This document shows positions 22,301 to 62,890 of a DNA stretch of 64,000 bases, one piece after another (position 1 is the first letter of the stretch; every line of letters begins with the position of its first letter). This DNA is from Opisthocomus hoazin. Taxonomy: Eukaryota > Chordata > Aves > Opisthocomiformes > Opisthocomidae. The translations under genes were made by a program, and so were the position numbers. Location of the stretch: positions 3,844,001-3,908,000 of the forward strand of contig NC_134436.1 in the NCBI RefSeq assembly GCF_030867145.1, in the 5' to 3' direction. Under the pieces are notes generated by a model that worked only from the letters and a program-made list of their open reading frames with translations, was not told the DNA's origin and made no database searches.

Positions 22301-25300
22301 CACAAAGCACTGTCCATGTTCAGAGAGCAAGCCAGGCTTCACAGGGAGTTAAAAAAAAAAAAAAAAAAGTGAAAGAGACTTGGAGATGGCTGAGCCGAAG
22401 ACAGTGCAGAACTGTATCATCAGGGAGAAGGGAGAGAGTAGCCACAAGAGCAAAGCAAACAAAATAAGTAAAAAAAAAAAATGTGTGAAAGGCACAGATA
22501 AAGCAAAAAATTAAAAAAGCAATCAAGCCACAGTAAATTTCAGGGAATTATTTAATGGCAATCAAATTGCAACACATTATCAGTACAGGTAGTGTTAGCA
22601 CAGATGTAGTCACACACGCTTCCAGACGAGGGCAGCGAGGCAATGGCTGCAGGAAACCCTCCCGAAGCCTCTGATCACCGTTACTCACGCAGGAGCTGGT
22701 CTCCACACATCCAGAAAGCTGGACAGCAAGGGTTTTTCCTGCTTTTAACCTTCCATCAGGTGCCCTCAAGATATTTCTTGTCCCTATGCATTCCCTGTAG
22801 GAAACAGCTTCTGCCAAACCCCAAAACAACTAAGATTTCCAACTCTGATCACAGACTTGTTCTAACCCACACAAAGCAGCCAAGGAATGGAAGGAAACAA
22901 TAACTAGGGGGAGTAAAACTCCCTTTAGCAATCCGCAGGAGATGGAGCTAGGCTTCCCTAGCGCTGATGAGACCAAAATTGCTCCAAGGTTATTTACAGA
23001 GGACAGCCTTCCTTCTACTCAAATATATGACGGGGCTTTTATTCTTGCAGAAGGCAGCTTCCAAGCTCTGCCCAGGCACGCAGGCACCCCTGGAACCTAA
23101 GCCCAAGGGCTCCTCCACTCCCCTCCACCAGGAGTGGAAGTGCTGAGCACGTTCAGAGAGGGTTTGTTGCCTTACCCTGGCTCTTCAGAGCAAGGTGACA
23201 TTCTGAAAGCTTGTAACTGCTTTCAGCAGTTTTCTTCTGCATCTGCCGCATGTCTGGGTGTTCTGCCACTTTCTCCCCAGCAAGGGCTGCTTGGGGCATG
23301 AGGAAAACCGTCTTTAACGAGGCAAAGCACTTCCCCTTGTCTTCCCTTTAGGCTTCTGGTCTTCTATGGTACATCAGAACTGGAAACAAGAACAGCTCTA
23401 GAGCCATTCTGCTGCTACAAACAGTTGACCAAGACCATCAGAAAATATAGCCAGGCATTTCTGTCAGCAGCTGCAGCTACAGCCATGGCCTTCAGCGGTA
23501 AGGGACCCGTTGAAGGTTGCTTTATTAAGCACACTAGGGACACAAGATCACATCCAACTTAGTCCCACTGGTTTTTCTATATCATTCCATGTGTGCAGAC
23601 TGAACAGAAAAGTCTGTAGACACTTCAGAATGCAGCTTACTTGAAAGCATTAGCATAGCAAGGTAATAGTGCAAAAAAAAAAAAAAAAAAAACACCACAA
23701 CAGAAACATATCACTCTTGCATTTCCAAAGAGCTATTAAAGAAATGCAGCAGCAGGCCCTGTTGAAGGGCAAGCTAGATATTTCAAGCACAGTAGTCAGG
23801 TTTCCAGTAGTGCCCAGAACCAGCTCTATCCCAGTCCGTAGGTCCATGGATGTTGACCTCCAAGCCACAATAACGTTTAAGCTACTTGGCAATTCCTGCA
23901 CACTGACAAATGGCTACTCAGCATTGAGCTCAAAGAGTTTGAAATACATGGGATCACGTTCTCTCATATGCAAGCACAGCACACTTACACAAACAGCCCC
24001 TGAAAACTCCAGTTTTAGGCAACACAGACTACAGCAGGTATCCGCACTGCCAAGTAACGCCAGCTGCTCCATAGAGGCAGTAGTCCTAGAAGATTTCCAT
24101 GCAGTATGGCTCACTGAGCCTGGAGTTTTTCATCCTCTGGTTCACTCTGCTGCAGTAGATGGGTGCTGACAAACACAAGTAATGTATCCAGGCACAATTT
24201 TTCAGCTTTACGGCATTGCCAGAGCTGAAGCAGTTGAGGCAGCTCAGCATTTTTTTAATTAAAACACATTTGCTTAAGTACATGAAGAAAAAAGGGAAAT
24301 TGCATGTACAATCTACATCCATGGGAGTTCCAGCACAAAGCCATGCGAAGTGAAGTAAACTTAAAATTCTACAAGTGAAAATAATTGTCAGGGACTGCAA
24401 AAGGTTAATGACATGACAAGCTCAGAGTTCCTAGAAAGGCAACAACCAGAGCCCCCTAGCTTACTGTGCTGTTTTACATTAGAACACACACACAATAGTT
24501 TCAAAAGAGCAAGTTTCTAGTCCCAAAAAAGGCTAAGCTAGATCAGGTTTTAAGTTAAATCCTAGGAAAAAAGGCTCCTTCATCTAGTTGACAATACAAC
24601 CCTCAAGAACAAATGGTCAGTCCACATGAGGGACAGCAGATGTACTCCCTGCTCAAGCATCAGTGGACTTGCTTTTACTATACTACAACTTCTGTTACGC
24701 CATCAGCAAGGAAGTCTGATCTGTTTAAACACTTCATTGCAAGTATCAGACAATCATCCCAACACAAGCACATGTGTTAATATATTACCTAAGCTGAAGC
24801 TGTTGCAACAGTCAGGACTCTGCTTCTATTCACATATAGCTGGATTAATTCTGTCACCTAGCATGTGTGAATTCTGCCCCCTCAGAACAGAAAACCATCA
24901 TCCTCAGCTTCCACACTTGTTATGACCTCTGATCTCCTCCAGTAACTGCCAATGCTAAAAACCAGCCAGATCTGCCACATTAAAGAAAAATAATAATAAT
25001 AAAAAAATCATTCTCGAATGGCTGATTTGTAAAGCAGTCAAGGGGAATCCCCCCAAAGAGGGGTGTACTGCGAGGTTTGCCATCACTCCAACCCACCCTG
25101 CCTGTACTTCTCAGAGAGTAGCTGGTGACCCCACTGCAAAAACCTAGGAGGATGACTCCACCATCGCCAATGTATGTTCTCTCCCTTGGTCAAAGATGGT
25201 CTAGCAGAAGTGTTAGCCTGCATGTTAGAACAGATCAGTAAAGGGCAAGGCCAGACATGGTTAAAGGTTAACACAAAACCAAGGCCACGCTAGCAGCCAC

Positions 25301-25773
25301 TAGCTTACACTCTAGTTTTGACAATATGATGAGTTTTTATCCAGGGCCACACTTCAGTGATGGGCCACGTACTGCTTTCTAAGCCAGTGAAGACACCAAC
25401 ACCTTGTGGCATGAGTGCCAAGAGCTTCAGATGACCCAACAGCCAGTCCATATTCCTGCACGCTGTGTCTCTCCCCCTCCCCAGTAGCTGTCATCCTGTC
25501 ACTCTGCCAGGACACACGGCCACACGCTCCATTCCTTTTCCAGTGAAGCTCTGCTCCACTGCTTCAGAGCTGCTTTGCTCCCACGCAGCAGTGTCACAGC
25601 GCTAGAGCAGAGTCTTCGTGCCTGCTGGAGATGCACAGGTACCCCGCTTTCACCTACAGCTTGCTGTAAGAGGACTCCAAGAAACACTGCTAACATTTAC
25701 ATCCAGCGGTGCATACACAAGGACATTGAGAGATGAGACAAGTGGAACAGATTTAGACCAAAAGCAGTGGACA

Positions 25774-25779
25774 TTTATT
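25774..25779 (-). terminator. UBE2D2: Candidate distal polyadenylation signal of UBE2D2
   Basis: AATAAA on the minus strand, about 1,565 nt after the stop codon. U/GU-rich sequence follows within 20-40 nt, as expected for a functional site. Confidence 0.5.
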
Positions 25780-26538
25780 CCTCATTTGTGCAAGAGTGTA
25801 AAGATGCATTTGAAAATGGATGGGACAGACCCCTGTGGCTGGAGAGCTGGAGGCTACAGCCTCTCCTTCATAGTTGATGGCTTTGTTTACAATTCTAAGA
25901 GGAGATAAACTTGCAGACTCACCTATTTCACACCAACAATGCTGGCAAATACACTTGTATACAAAGAAAAGTTTCAAACTACATTTTTCCACTATATTCA
26001 AGTGAAGACTTTGTTCAAAAAAAGACACAAGTACAATTTAAAACTGTATGAACATTTGCAAATGTTTAGTGCAAAGTAATTATGTAAAAGCTACATTTTT
26101 ATGAAAGTTTGTGCTGATGTGTTTGGTAGGTTTTTTTTTTTTACCCTTTTACATCCATTATTTTAGTTACATAAGGTTTCACTTACCTACAGTACATATG
26201 CATTGTGTTAGGTCCCATGCAAGTGGGAATAATACCTTCAGGCTTTGTAATATGTCACTCAGATTCTCATTTAGTAAACTGCTTATTTGGTTTAACAGTC
26301 AAGTTCCTGGCACACTACACATCCGGATTTCATGTAAGTGCTTAAGCTTATGTTTGTCTTGTTCAGGTGCATAGCCTTGTGTGATGCAAATCAAACTGCT
26401 TCATGACTTCCAAATGCAACCATTCGTGAATGCAAAAAGTTTTAGAGAAATCCACCATTAGTTTTAGCCTGTAACAAACTGCTCTTAAAATTAAAAGCCT
26501 ATTCACACAAAGTTATATGTAATGACTGTAGTAATCAG

Positions 26539-26544
26539 TTTATT
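26539..26544 (-). terminator. UBE2D2: Candidate internal polyadenylation signal of UBE2D2
   Basis: AATAAA on the minus strand about 800 nt after the stop. It is followed by CAGTCATTACAT and then a TTTGTGTG-like GU-rich stretch. It could yield a shorter mRNA. Confidence 0.4.
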
Positions 26545-27041
26545 ACACAGATTAATCATTCTTGAACGTACAAGCTCCAGGGGAGCAGTTGGGTCTTTAA
26601 ATATACACAAGTTTTCTGTCAAATGGATTTTTACCCTTACATCCAGAAAGACCTAAGCAGTTAAAAAACTTAAGAAAAATAAGAGCTATTAGCTATGTAT
26701 TAACTGAGAAACCACATACAAACCAAAAAAGTATGAAGGAGGGGAGAGAGTTGAAACAAATCAACATCACTTGATGCACTAATAGCTCCAATCCATTTAA
26801 ATGTTGACCGGTTTAACTTAGACCTTAAACACAGGATGTGGGTACAGTTTATCTCATTGGTCATACCATTTACCTAAGGTGTAGGTCCTTCAGAATAAAA
26901 TGAATACAGAAACAGCTTCAAGTTCTTCACCTTGCTTTTCATAACTGTTATGAGTTTAAAAGGATTCCACTTAAAATCTGTCACGGACCAGCAACACCGT
27001 CCCTAGAAATATGAAATCCACCATAATTCTCCCATTCACAT

Positions 27042-27047
27042 TTTATT
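27042..27047 (-). terminator. UBE2D2: Weak internal AATAAA in the UBE2D2 3' UTR
   Basis: AATAAA on the minus strand about 300 nt after the stop, in a TAATAAAATGTG context. I saw no clear GU-rich element nearby, so use is uncertain. Confidence 0.2.
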
Positions 27048-27309
27048 ACCCAATTTAAATCAGTAAGGAATGCTTTTAGGCTCACAAAGTTATGACTGAA
27101 GAACCAGCTTTTCACACACACACTTCTCTGGCTAGGAGTCAACGTTGGTACGGGGAAATACAGTATTTCTATTTTGTTGTTCCAAGTATGTACAACACGC
27201 AGCACTGCTGTATCAGGTAAACATGTGCACAGGGGAAGATGAGGCGTGGGCTCATAGAAAGCAGTCAAATGGAAATCAAAAGGACTTTCTCTTTCAGAGT
27301 TCCCCTATC

Positions 27310-27315
27310 TTTATT
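27310..27315 (-). terminator. UBE2D2: Proximal AATAAA in the UBE2D2 3' UTR
   Basis: AATAAA on the minus strand about 30 nt after the stop codon. A 3' UTR this short would be unusual and the downstream sequence is not strongly GU-rich, so it is probably weak. Confidence 0.2.
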
Positions 27316-27343
27316 TGTAGAGGTTATCCAATAATTTCTTTAA

Positions 27344-56483
<29,140 letters not shown>

Positions 56484-56950
56484 TGTGTGCGCGAGGCGGC
56501 GAGGAGGGGCGGGCGGGGAGGGGGCAGCCCGCGGGGACTATTTTCCGAGGGGGAGGGGTGGAGGAGGAGCGCGGAGGTGGCGGCGGCACGGAGACGGGGG
56601 GGGGGAAGGGGAAAGGGGGAGGGGAAGGAGAGAGAGAAGGGGGGAGGGAAGGGGGCCCCCCCGAAGGCGGCGGCGGGGGGCCTGCGGACCGGGCGCGCTG
56701 CTCCCCTGGCAGCGCCGATGGGCTGGAGCTCGCTGCCGCAGCTCCTACCGCATCCCTCCGCCGACTCTTTATGCGCTGGCGCCTCCTCGCCGGCCTTCCG
56801 CGTATCGCTCCGCCGAGGCGCCCCGAAGCGCGGCCGCGTTCCGCCGCCGCCGGATGGCGCGCGGTTGGCGGGGCGGGGGCGGCCGCTGCGAACGGGGGCC
56901 GAGGCCGTGCCGGGACCGAAGGGGGAGGGGCGGGCGAGTGAGAGGAGGAG
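56484..56950 (-). promoter_or_regulatory. UBE2D2: UBE2D2 5' UTR and core promoter (start inferred)
   Basis: The region upstream of the ATG is extremely GC-rich. In the sense direction it is C-rich, because the plus strand has long G tracts. A TATA-like GGATAAATAG on the minus strand at about 56983-56974 would put initiation near 56,945, giving a 5' UTR of roughly 460 nt. I see no upstream splice site. The transcription start is inferred. Confidence 0.5.
56596..56660 (+). repeat. G-tract cluster with G-quadruplex potential in the 5' UTR region
   Basis: Successive runs of four to ten G, separated by A or AA, meet the pattern for stacked G-quadruplexes on the plus strand. For UBE2D2 this is the template strand, so the mRNA leader would be C-rich here. 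Confidence 0.6.
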
Positions 56951-56973
56951 CGGGGGGGGGGGGGCGCTCGGGA

Positions 56974-56983
56974 CTATTTATCC
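56974..56983 (-). promoter_or_regulatory. TATA-like element upstream of UBE2D2
   Basis: GGATAAATAG on the minus strand is one of the few AT-rich words in a GC-rich setting. It has the right orientation and distance for UBE2D2. CpG-island promoters often do without a TATA box, so its role is uncertain. Confidence 0.35.
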
Positions 56984-57088
56984 TGCGGCCGCCGTGCAGA
57001 ACTCTCCAGAAGGGGGAGGGGGAGAGCGCGGAAGGATTCGGCGGCGGCGTGAGGTGCGGAGCGGCTGGCGGAGCGCGTGACGGCGGCT

Positions 57089-57098
57089 TCTCGCGAGA
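57089..57098. promoter_or_regulatory. TCTCGCGAGA palindromic promoter element
   Basis: A perfect TCTCGCGAGA lies about 110 bp upstream of the TATA-like box. This palindrome is a known CpG-island promoter element, recognised by BANP when unmethylated, and is common at housekeeping genes. An ETS-type GCGGAAGG lies nearby at about 57027-57034. Confidence 0.6.
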
Positions 57099-57633
57099 AG
57101 TCGGGATGGGAAGTAGTGCCGGCCGCGCCGCCGCCGTGGGGTCGGAGAGGGCCTGAGGCGCCGGGGCTGCGGCCGGGACGGGCCGGTCCTGACGCGGTGG
57201 ACGTGGCGGTGCGGGTGGCCCGAGCGGGACCCTGCGCCCCCGGAAGCCTGGCAGGGAGCCGCCGCCGCAGCCCTTGCGGTGCTCCCTGCCTCAGGAGGTG
57301 GCAGCCGGCCCCAGGTGCCCGGGCTGAAGTCACCGAGCGCCCGAGGCCCCTTCCCGGAGGAGGGCCGGGGCCTGTGGGGCGCGGGCCGGCGGTGTGACGT
57401 GCCCGGGGAGGCTGCTGGGAGGGCAGAGGCCTTCCGGAACGTGTGAAGTGGCACTAAGGGCCGTGCTGGTGACGCCTTGTACCTGGCGGGGCTGGTGCGT
57501 GGCTCAGCATCCCTTCCCCGCGGGCGGCGGAACGGGGTGCTGCGTTTTTAAGCCTGGGAGGACACGCGGACAAAGTACACCAAGTAGATCACGGCATGGC
57601 TGCATAATAAAGGTTTGAATCATCAAACAGGCT

Positions 57634-58175
57634 TTTATTTATACAGCAAAGTATCTCAAATGGCAGGCTGACCGAGCATACCAAAGCCGCAGTGTTCTGT
57701 GAAGAATGCAGGGCAAGCAACTGAGGGCTCAGTGTCCAGTGGGCCAGTGGCATTGTGGAGAGAGGCAAAGGCTCTCCAGCAGCAACAGCATCCGTAGCCC
57801 CTGTGGCCAGAGAGGGCAGAAAAAATCGTTTCAATCCAGCATCCCTATGGAGAGCACCGATATGGGCAAAAATAACAGTTGTTCTCAGGTAACTGAGCAG
57901 CTTGTATCAAAAAAAGTTCATCAAATAATCCTCCTGATGGCGACCAACCAGCTGAAGGCTTCTGCACAGCTTCAGTGGACCTCCAAGCCCCATAACCATG
58001 TCCTGTTTTTGTAGCTGCACGATCAAACCATGAACGGGCAATCCCTGTGAGCAGCCAGCTCAAACAAAAGGGCAGCTTCCTTCAGGTCTGAATCATCAGA
58101 AACTGAGCGAAGGAGGCTGGGAACAGGGCACTGCTTGCTGTAAGGACTTTGTGTGCACGTTTGAACAAGGCATCT
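57634..58175 (-). other. Possible last exon of an unidentified minus-strand transcript
   Basis: A TCTCCTGCAG acceptor-like sequence precedes base 58175 on the minus strand. One frame then stays open for 50 codons and ends with DLKEAALLFELAAHRDCPF before a stop at 58025-58023. An AATAAA at 57639-57634 follows about 390 nt later. This is the layout of a terminal coding exon plus 3' UTR, but I do not recognise the peptide and found no upstream exon. It could be a non-coding RNA or chance. Confidence 0.25.
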
Positions 58176-61100
58176 CTGCAGGAGAGTTCAGCCTAACAAC
58201 CAAGCTGCCCTCATGTACACAAACCCATGGGACATTTTGTAATAGACATTTTAAAATCTACATCAAATTGGAGTTCTTTTCTGTTGGTCCTGTTTCGCTT
58301 CCCATTGCCGGCTTTGGATCGTGAATTGGGACTGGACGCTTGCCCCTCCGTCTTGGGCTTGTGGTGGCCAGTGCCTTGTGCTGTCTGAACCCTTCAAAGC
58401 TGGCAGCCCTGCTAACGAGTTGAGTAAGAAAAATGCCAAGAGCATTTTTAATCAGGGCTGGAAGTCGTAAGACTTCCCAAGAAGGCATCAGGCTTTGCTC
58501 CTTTACAGGAAAGCCTTGTTTCCTATGGATTTTTTTCTTGTGCAACTAACATTTTTAGTGAATTACACTATGATTTTCTGTTATTGCCTGTCTTCTCACC
58601 TAGTACTGCAGCAGGGTTGTTTTCCACTGTTCTTGTCAATCCCACACCTCTTGTGCATCTGTTGGCATGAAAGGCTTAAACAGGAGACTTTAGAGGTAAG
58701 TAAAGTACTCGGCTCCAAACAGCAAGAAGCAGCTCTGGGCTTGGAGCTCAGCTCCAAAACTTCCCCTGGGGTCCGCCGTCCCTTTGCTAAAGCACCCTTC
58801 TGCCAGCTGGTCCCTGTAGCCAGCAGAGCTACCTGCAGAATTAATTTGCTCACTGCCTTTGAACAGGCAAGGTTTGGAAACTCCACGCTAATTCCAGTGT
58901 GTTGGTGATGACGAATTCACGCCTGCCTGCTCCTTCCTCCTGCCCACACAGCGGCTGCTCAGGGTGGAGGTGAGGATCTCATAGTGCTCACCCTGGCCTC
59001 TGAGGAGCCTGGGGACTGCTGCCTCCCAGCAATAGTTGTGGTCTCTTCCCTTGCTGACTTTGCTGCCAGCCTTTCTGCAACAATTCAAGATTTCTTTTCT
59101 GGTAGTTTTAGCATGGGGTGTGCTTTGAATTGATTTCTCTTTCCTCTTCCACATTTGGTATGGAGAAAATAAATAACAGCTTCATAAAACTGGTTTTCTG
59201 GGGTTTTTATTTCAACTACTTTGGTTCATTTTGTGGCTTCTTGCTCTTTTCCCTCTTTTCTGTCGCCTTTTGTGTTGCTGGACACCCCTCGATTGCAGAA
59301 GAGCAGACAACAACTCTGTGCTGGCTCATTGCTCTGCCACCCCCGGCACAAGGGAGACTGCTGTCCTTCCTTGCCACACCAGTCTCCACCAGCACGGGGA
59401 GCTGGAAATGCTCAAATACTGATCCCAAGTAGTCCTGGCCCTTAAGGCTCACCCCAGTTCTGGCGCAGAGGCAAAACTGCTTTTCTTCCAACATTTTCTG
59501 CTTTCCTCTCTTATTGCCCACCCAGTGCCTGATCCTGGTCAGGCAGTCTGATCCCCCTCGCTAGAAGCAGCATCGCAAATTCCTCTTTACTAGGAGATGC
59601 TTCCGTGGTCCCCCGAGCTTTGCCCCTTGCTCAGCCATGGCCCATCTCTCGACAGGTGAATTCCAGGTATGGAACTGCAGTTCTGCCGGTGACTGCTGTG
59701 GGCACGAAAGGCTTCCTTCTCCTCGGGGGTCTCTCCGGAAGCAACCTTCTCATGCTTCTGCGGCAGTTTCAGCCTCTAAGGACCTCACTTCTGAGAGGTC
59801 TGCACATCAGCCAAGATTAAAGTCATCTTTTTCCAGTATTCTCAGGAAATGTGTTGGGCTTTGTCCCCAAATTGGAAAATTATTTTTGGCTCACAGTAGC
59901 ACCAGAAACAGCTGGTTTTTCCCTGTCAAGCTTTGAAAAGTCCCCTCTGAGTAGTAAAGCATTGTAAAACTCAATCCAGAGAATAAACAATTTTGAAAAT
60001 AAAAAGCGATAGGAAAATAGTTTTGTTGTGGTTTTAGTACCAGGGATAACTATGATCTGCTGTTTCTTACCAAATGGATGTGAACGTCTCTAAGAGATAA
60101 GAAATGGAAGTAGAAAAGTCATTTTCATCATTGTTATTCGCAAGGTCAGTCCCCTTAGAATTGCTGAAAGGCAAATCTCAGTTGCAGCTTCAGAGATCTG
60201 GCCTGTAGCTGAAAATGGACAGAAGTGCACTTGGTGTAGGCTGCAGGGAACTGAAGACTGGGACGTGCCCTATCCATAAGGTATTTTCCTCAAGACTCAC
60301 AGTTACAGCTTTGTCTGATGTGGCAATAGATTAAACGCTTCCCCCTGGAGCCTGGACATGTCTAAAGAAGCCATGAGATGCAAGAAAGATCAGGCACAAA
60401 TAAACATTAACCTGAGATCACAGGGAGCAGAGCCAGGGAATGCCTGTCCCTGTTGAGCTCAAGGTCAGGATTTCCCTTCCTGGCTTTTCGCCACATCGCA
60501 CTACGGTTTTCGTGTCCTTTGCACCTTCTTCCCCTTTGCTTTCTCTCTTTCCTGAGGTTTGTTGTTTAGATTTCCCCTTCACGGTCCTGACTGCAGCACT
60601 TTCTCACGGCTGTCTCTTGTTTCTACTTTCTGTTGTTAGGACTTCCTTATCCCACCTGCTGCCTTGCTCCCTTGCTTCTCTTCCACCTCACCTGTGACTT
60701 TTGCAGGTGTCTTCCTGCAGGTTTCAGTCTTTTCCCACTCTGGCCTGAACATGAAGACAGTGGGATTGACCCATATACACTTTTCTGTATCCCACATGAG
60801 ATCGTATCCTGGTCCTCTTCTCCAGAAGGATAAGTCCTGCTCACCAGTACCAGAGAAGATGCTTTGGGCTGCATCTGCCATGAAAATTCACTGCTGGTCC
60901 CCATCCACAGCAGCTCCTGCTACAGAGAAAGCCTTCCTTCTTAGGCAGGTGCTGTCTCCCCACGTCAGCTTCTGCTGGCCCCTCGCGCAGCAGCCCACCA
61001 CAGCATTTTAGGAGATGTTCCACCTGCAGCTTTCTGCCTTCTCTCTCGCAGGGAGAGAGCTGGTTCTACAGACCCAGGGCGCTGCAGGGTACTGTGATCT

Positions 61101-62821
61101 CATCCCGGAGGCACTGATGTGCTCCCAGCTTCTGTTTCAAAGAGAAGCACCGAGTGATCTGCTGCTGTCTGTGCCTGCCAACATCATCCCATGCCAACAT
61201 TACCAGCCACAAAACAGCAGAGCATCACTGGAGTTAGCTGAGCCCTGCCTTATCCTTAGATGACTCCTGCCTCTGTTTTTTCTTCACCATCTTCCTCTAA
61301 TCAGCTGTGCTCAACATGGTCAGGTTACAGTGCTGTATTATGGAAAGAATACAAGACGTGCTTCGGCAAAGGCACAGAAATTTAAAGGAGTACGAAATTC
61401 CCAGCCTAGCTGGCTAAATCTGATTTTTCTAGGCTTTGGTAACTGGTGAGGCCTTTGTTAGAAGGTGAAAAAAGAGAACTCTAAAGGAGGTAAGACACAA
61501 CGGGAAAGGGAAAAACCCCACACTTTACCAATACTGGAAACACACTAGTGGGTGAGCTTCAAAGAAAAAAACTTCCAGAAGAACGGACCTGGAGCAGTGG
61601 AGAAAGTAAAGTGGAGGGTTAGGGAGAAGAAAGCTCTGCCTCAGCCCCTCGGTAAACAGCCAAGGACCTGCATCCCTTTCTGCAGCCATGGACTGGGGAG
61701 AATTGCTTGCCTCCATAGCTGCTAAAACCTTTGTGTCTTTAAAAAACAGGCACAGAGGCCGCTATTTCCCCTTGTTTGTTGATGTTTCCTCCAGGAGCAG
61801 CTGAAGCCCTGTCTGCTGACCTGCGGGCAGAAGAGCTGGTGCAGCGCAGGCTGCTCTCAGCTATAGGCAGCACAGCTCCTGTCCCAAAGGTCCTCTGCCC
61901 AGCAGTACCACTCGAGTGTACAATTTCACACAAATTCTTCCCTGTGTTACACCCTGCAGAGTCATTTACCAATGGGAGAGTGAGCCAAAGTCCAGTCTGG
62001 CTCATAGTTATCCACAGAAGCAAGAACCATGGCAATTCTCATGCAGAAGCTTGCAGATCCTCCAGTGAGTTGCCCAGGCTAGTGGCTAAAAGTCTTTCAG
62101 TCTCAGAGGGGATTCTTCATCACCTCAGTTCAAAGCGTTTCTAAAAAAAAAAAATTTGGCTGAACTTACATACATAATTGTCGTGTATGTCACATGGAGA
62201 CTCCCACCACATAAAACCTTTTCACTCTGCTGCTGCAAATCCTAGGCTTGGCTGTACTTGGATGCCAGGACAACTGTAAGTCAGCCATCGCATTGTTCCT
62301 CCGGCATCCTTTCCGTCAAGAGACCAGACAGATCAGTACCCACAGCAACAGTTATCAAGGAGCTAACTCTGCGGGTTTTCAGCCCAGGTGAAGGGCTCTA
62401 GAAATGCTCTTTTCAGTCTTGGCCCAGTCCTGCGGAGTATGTGTCCATGACTATGTGCCAGTGGAAGATGCGAGATTCTAACCAGGAAGAAAATACATGG
62501 GATCATTCCCATATTAATTTCAAAATCAGCAGATGAGTCTTACTATAAAATACTTCCAAGATTGTTCTCCAAGTCAAAACTGAAAATAGAAGCTTGGGAA
62601 CAGTCGGGGAGCCCTGAGTTTATGATGACATATGGTACAAAGGTGAAACTGGCCACATGAGCCCAACAGATGTGCCCTCCATCACCCACTGAGGCAACAC
62701 AGCAGCAAGGTCTCCGCTAACCTGTCCTGTAGCACCAGCTATCCCATGCTTGAATGTGACCGAAAGATTGCCAAGTGTAGGAACACAGAAGATAGGATTT
62801 CATATAACACATCATTATAAA

Positions 62822-62890
62822 CTCTTCCAGTCTAGCATCCTGCCTCAGAACAGTCTGGGATCTTAAACTTCAGAGAAAGGCAAAGAACAA
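62822..62890 (+). mobile_element. Possible ancient repeat relic
   Basis: The string TCCAGTCTAGCATCCTGCCT, followed by CAGAACAGTCTGGGATC and CTTCAGAGAAAGGCAAAGAAC, resembles the order of words in an old, widespread sauropsid repeat tail (TCTAGCCCAGTATCCTGTCT type). It is heavily diverged, so the call is tentative. Confidence 0.3.

Larger units (their letters stand above)
17007..25754. other. Region downstream of UBE2D2, no gene assigned
   Basis: No recognisable protein-coding exon or CR1/LTR copy. From about 18.3 to 25.7 kb the plus strand is A/C-rich, like the UBE2D2 introns. Homopolymers include A13 followed by G10 (19375-19397), A18 (22351-22368) and A20 (23673-23692). A strong minus-strand 3' splice-site-like sequence sits at about 18266-18290. 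Confidence 0.5.
25755..27343 (-). other. UBE2D2: UBE2D2 3' untranslated region (approximate end)
   Basis: AT-rich, non-coding sequence follows the TAA. I recognise parts of it as resembling the mammalian UBE2D2 3' UTR, from memory and not by alignment. The distal end was placed just past the AATAAA at 25779-25774 (minus strand), which has U/GU-rich sequence downstream. This gives about 1.6 kb. Other polyadenylation signals lie inside, so shorter 3' UTRs are possible. Confidence 0.65.

Noticed and set aside
61776..62144. 122-codon plus-strand open frame as a gene
   Set aside because: No recognised domain, no splice-site pattern and no promoter features. The length is within what chance allows in a window this size.
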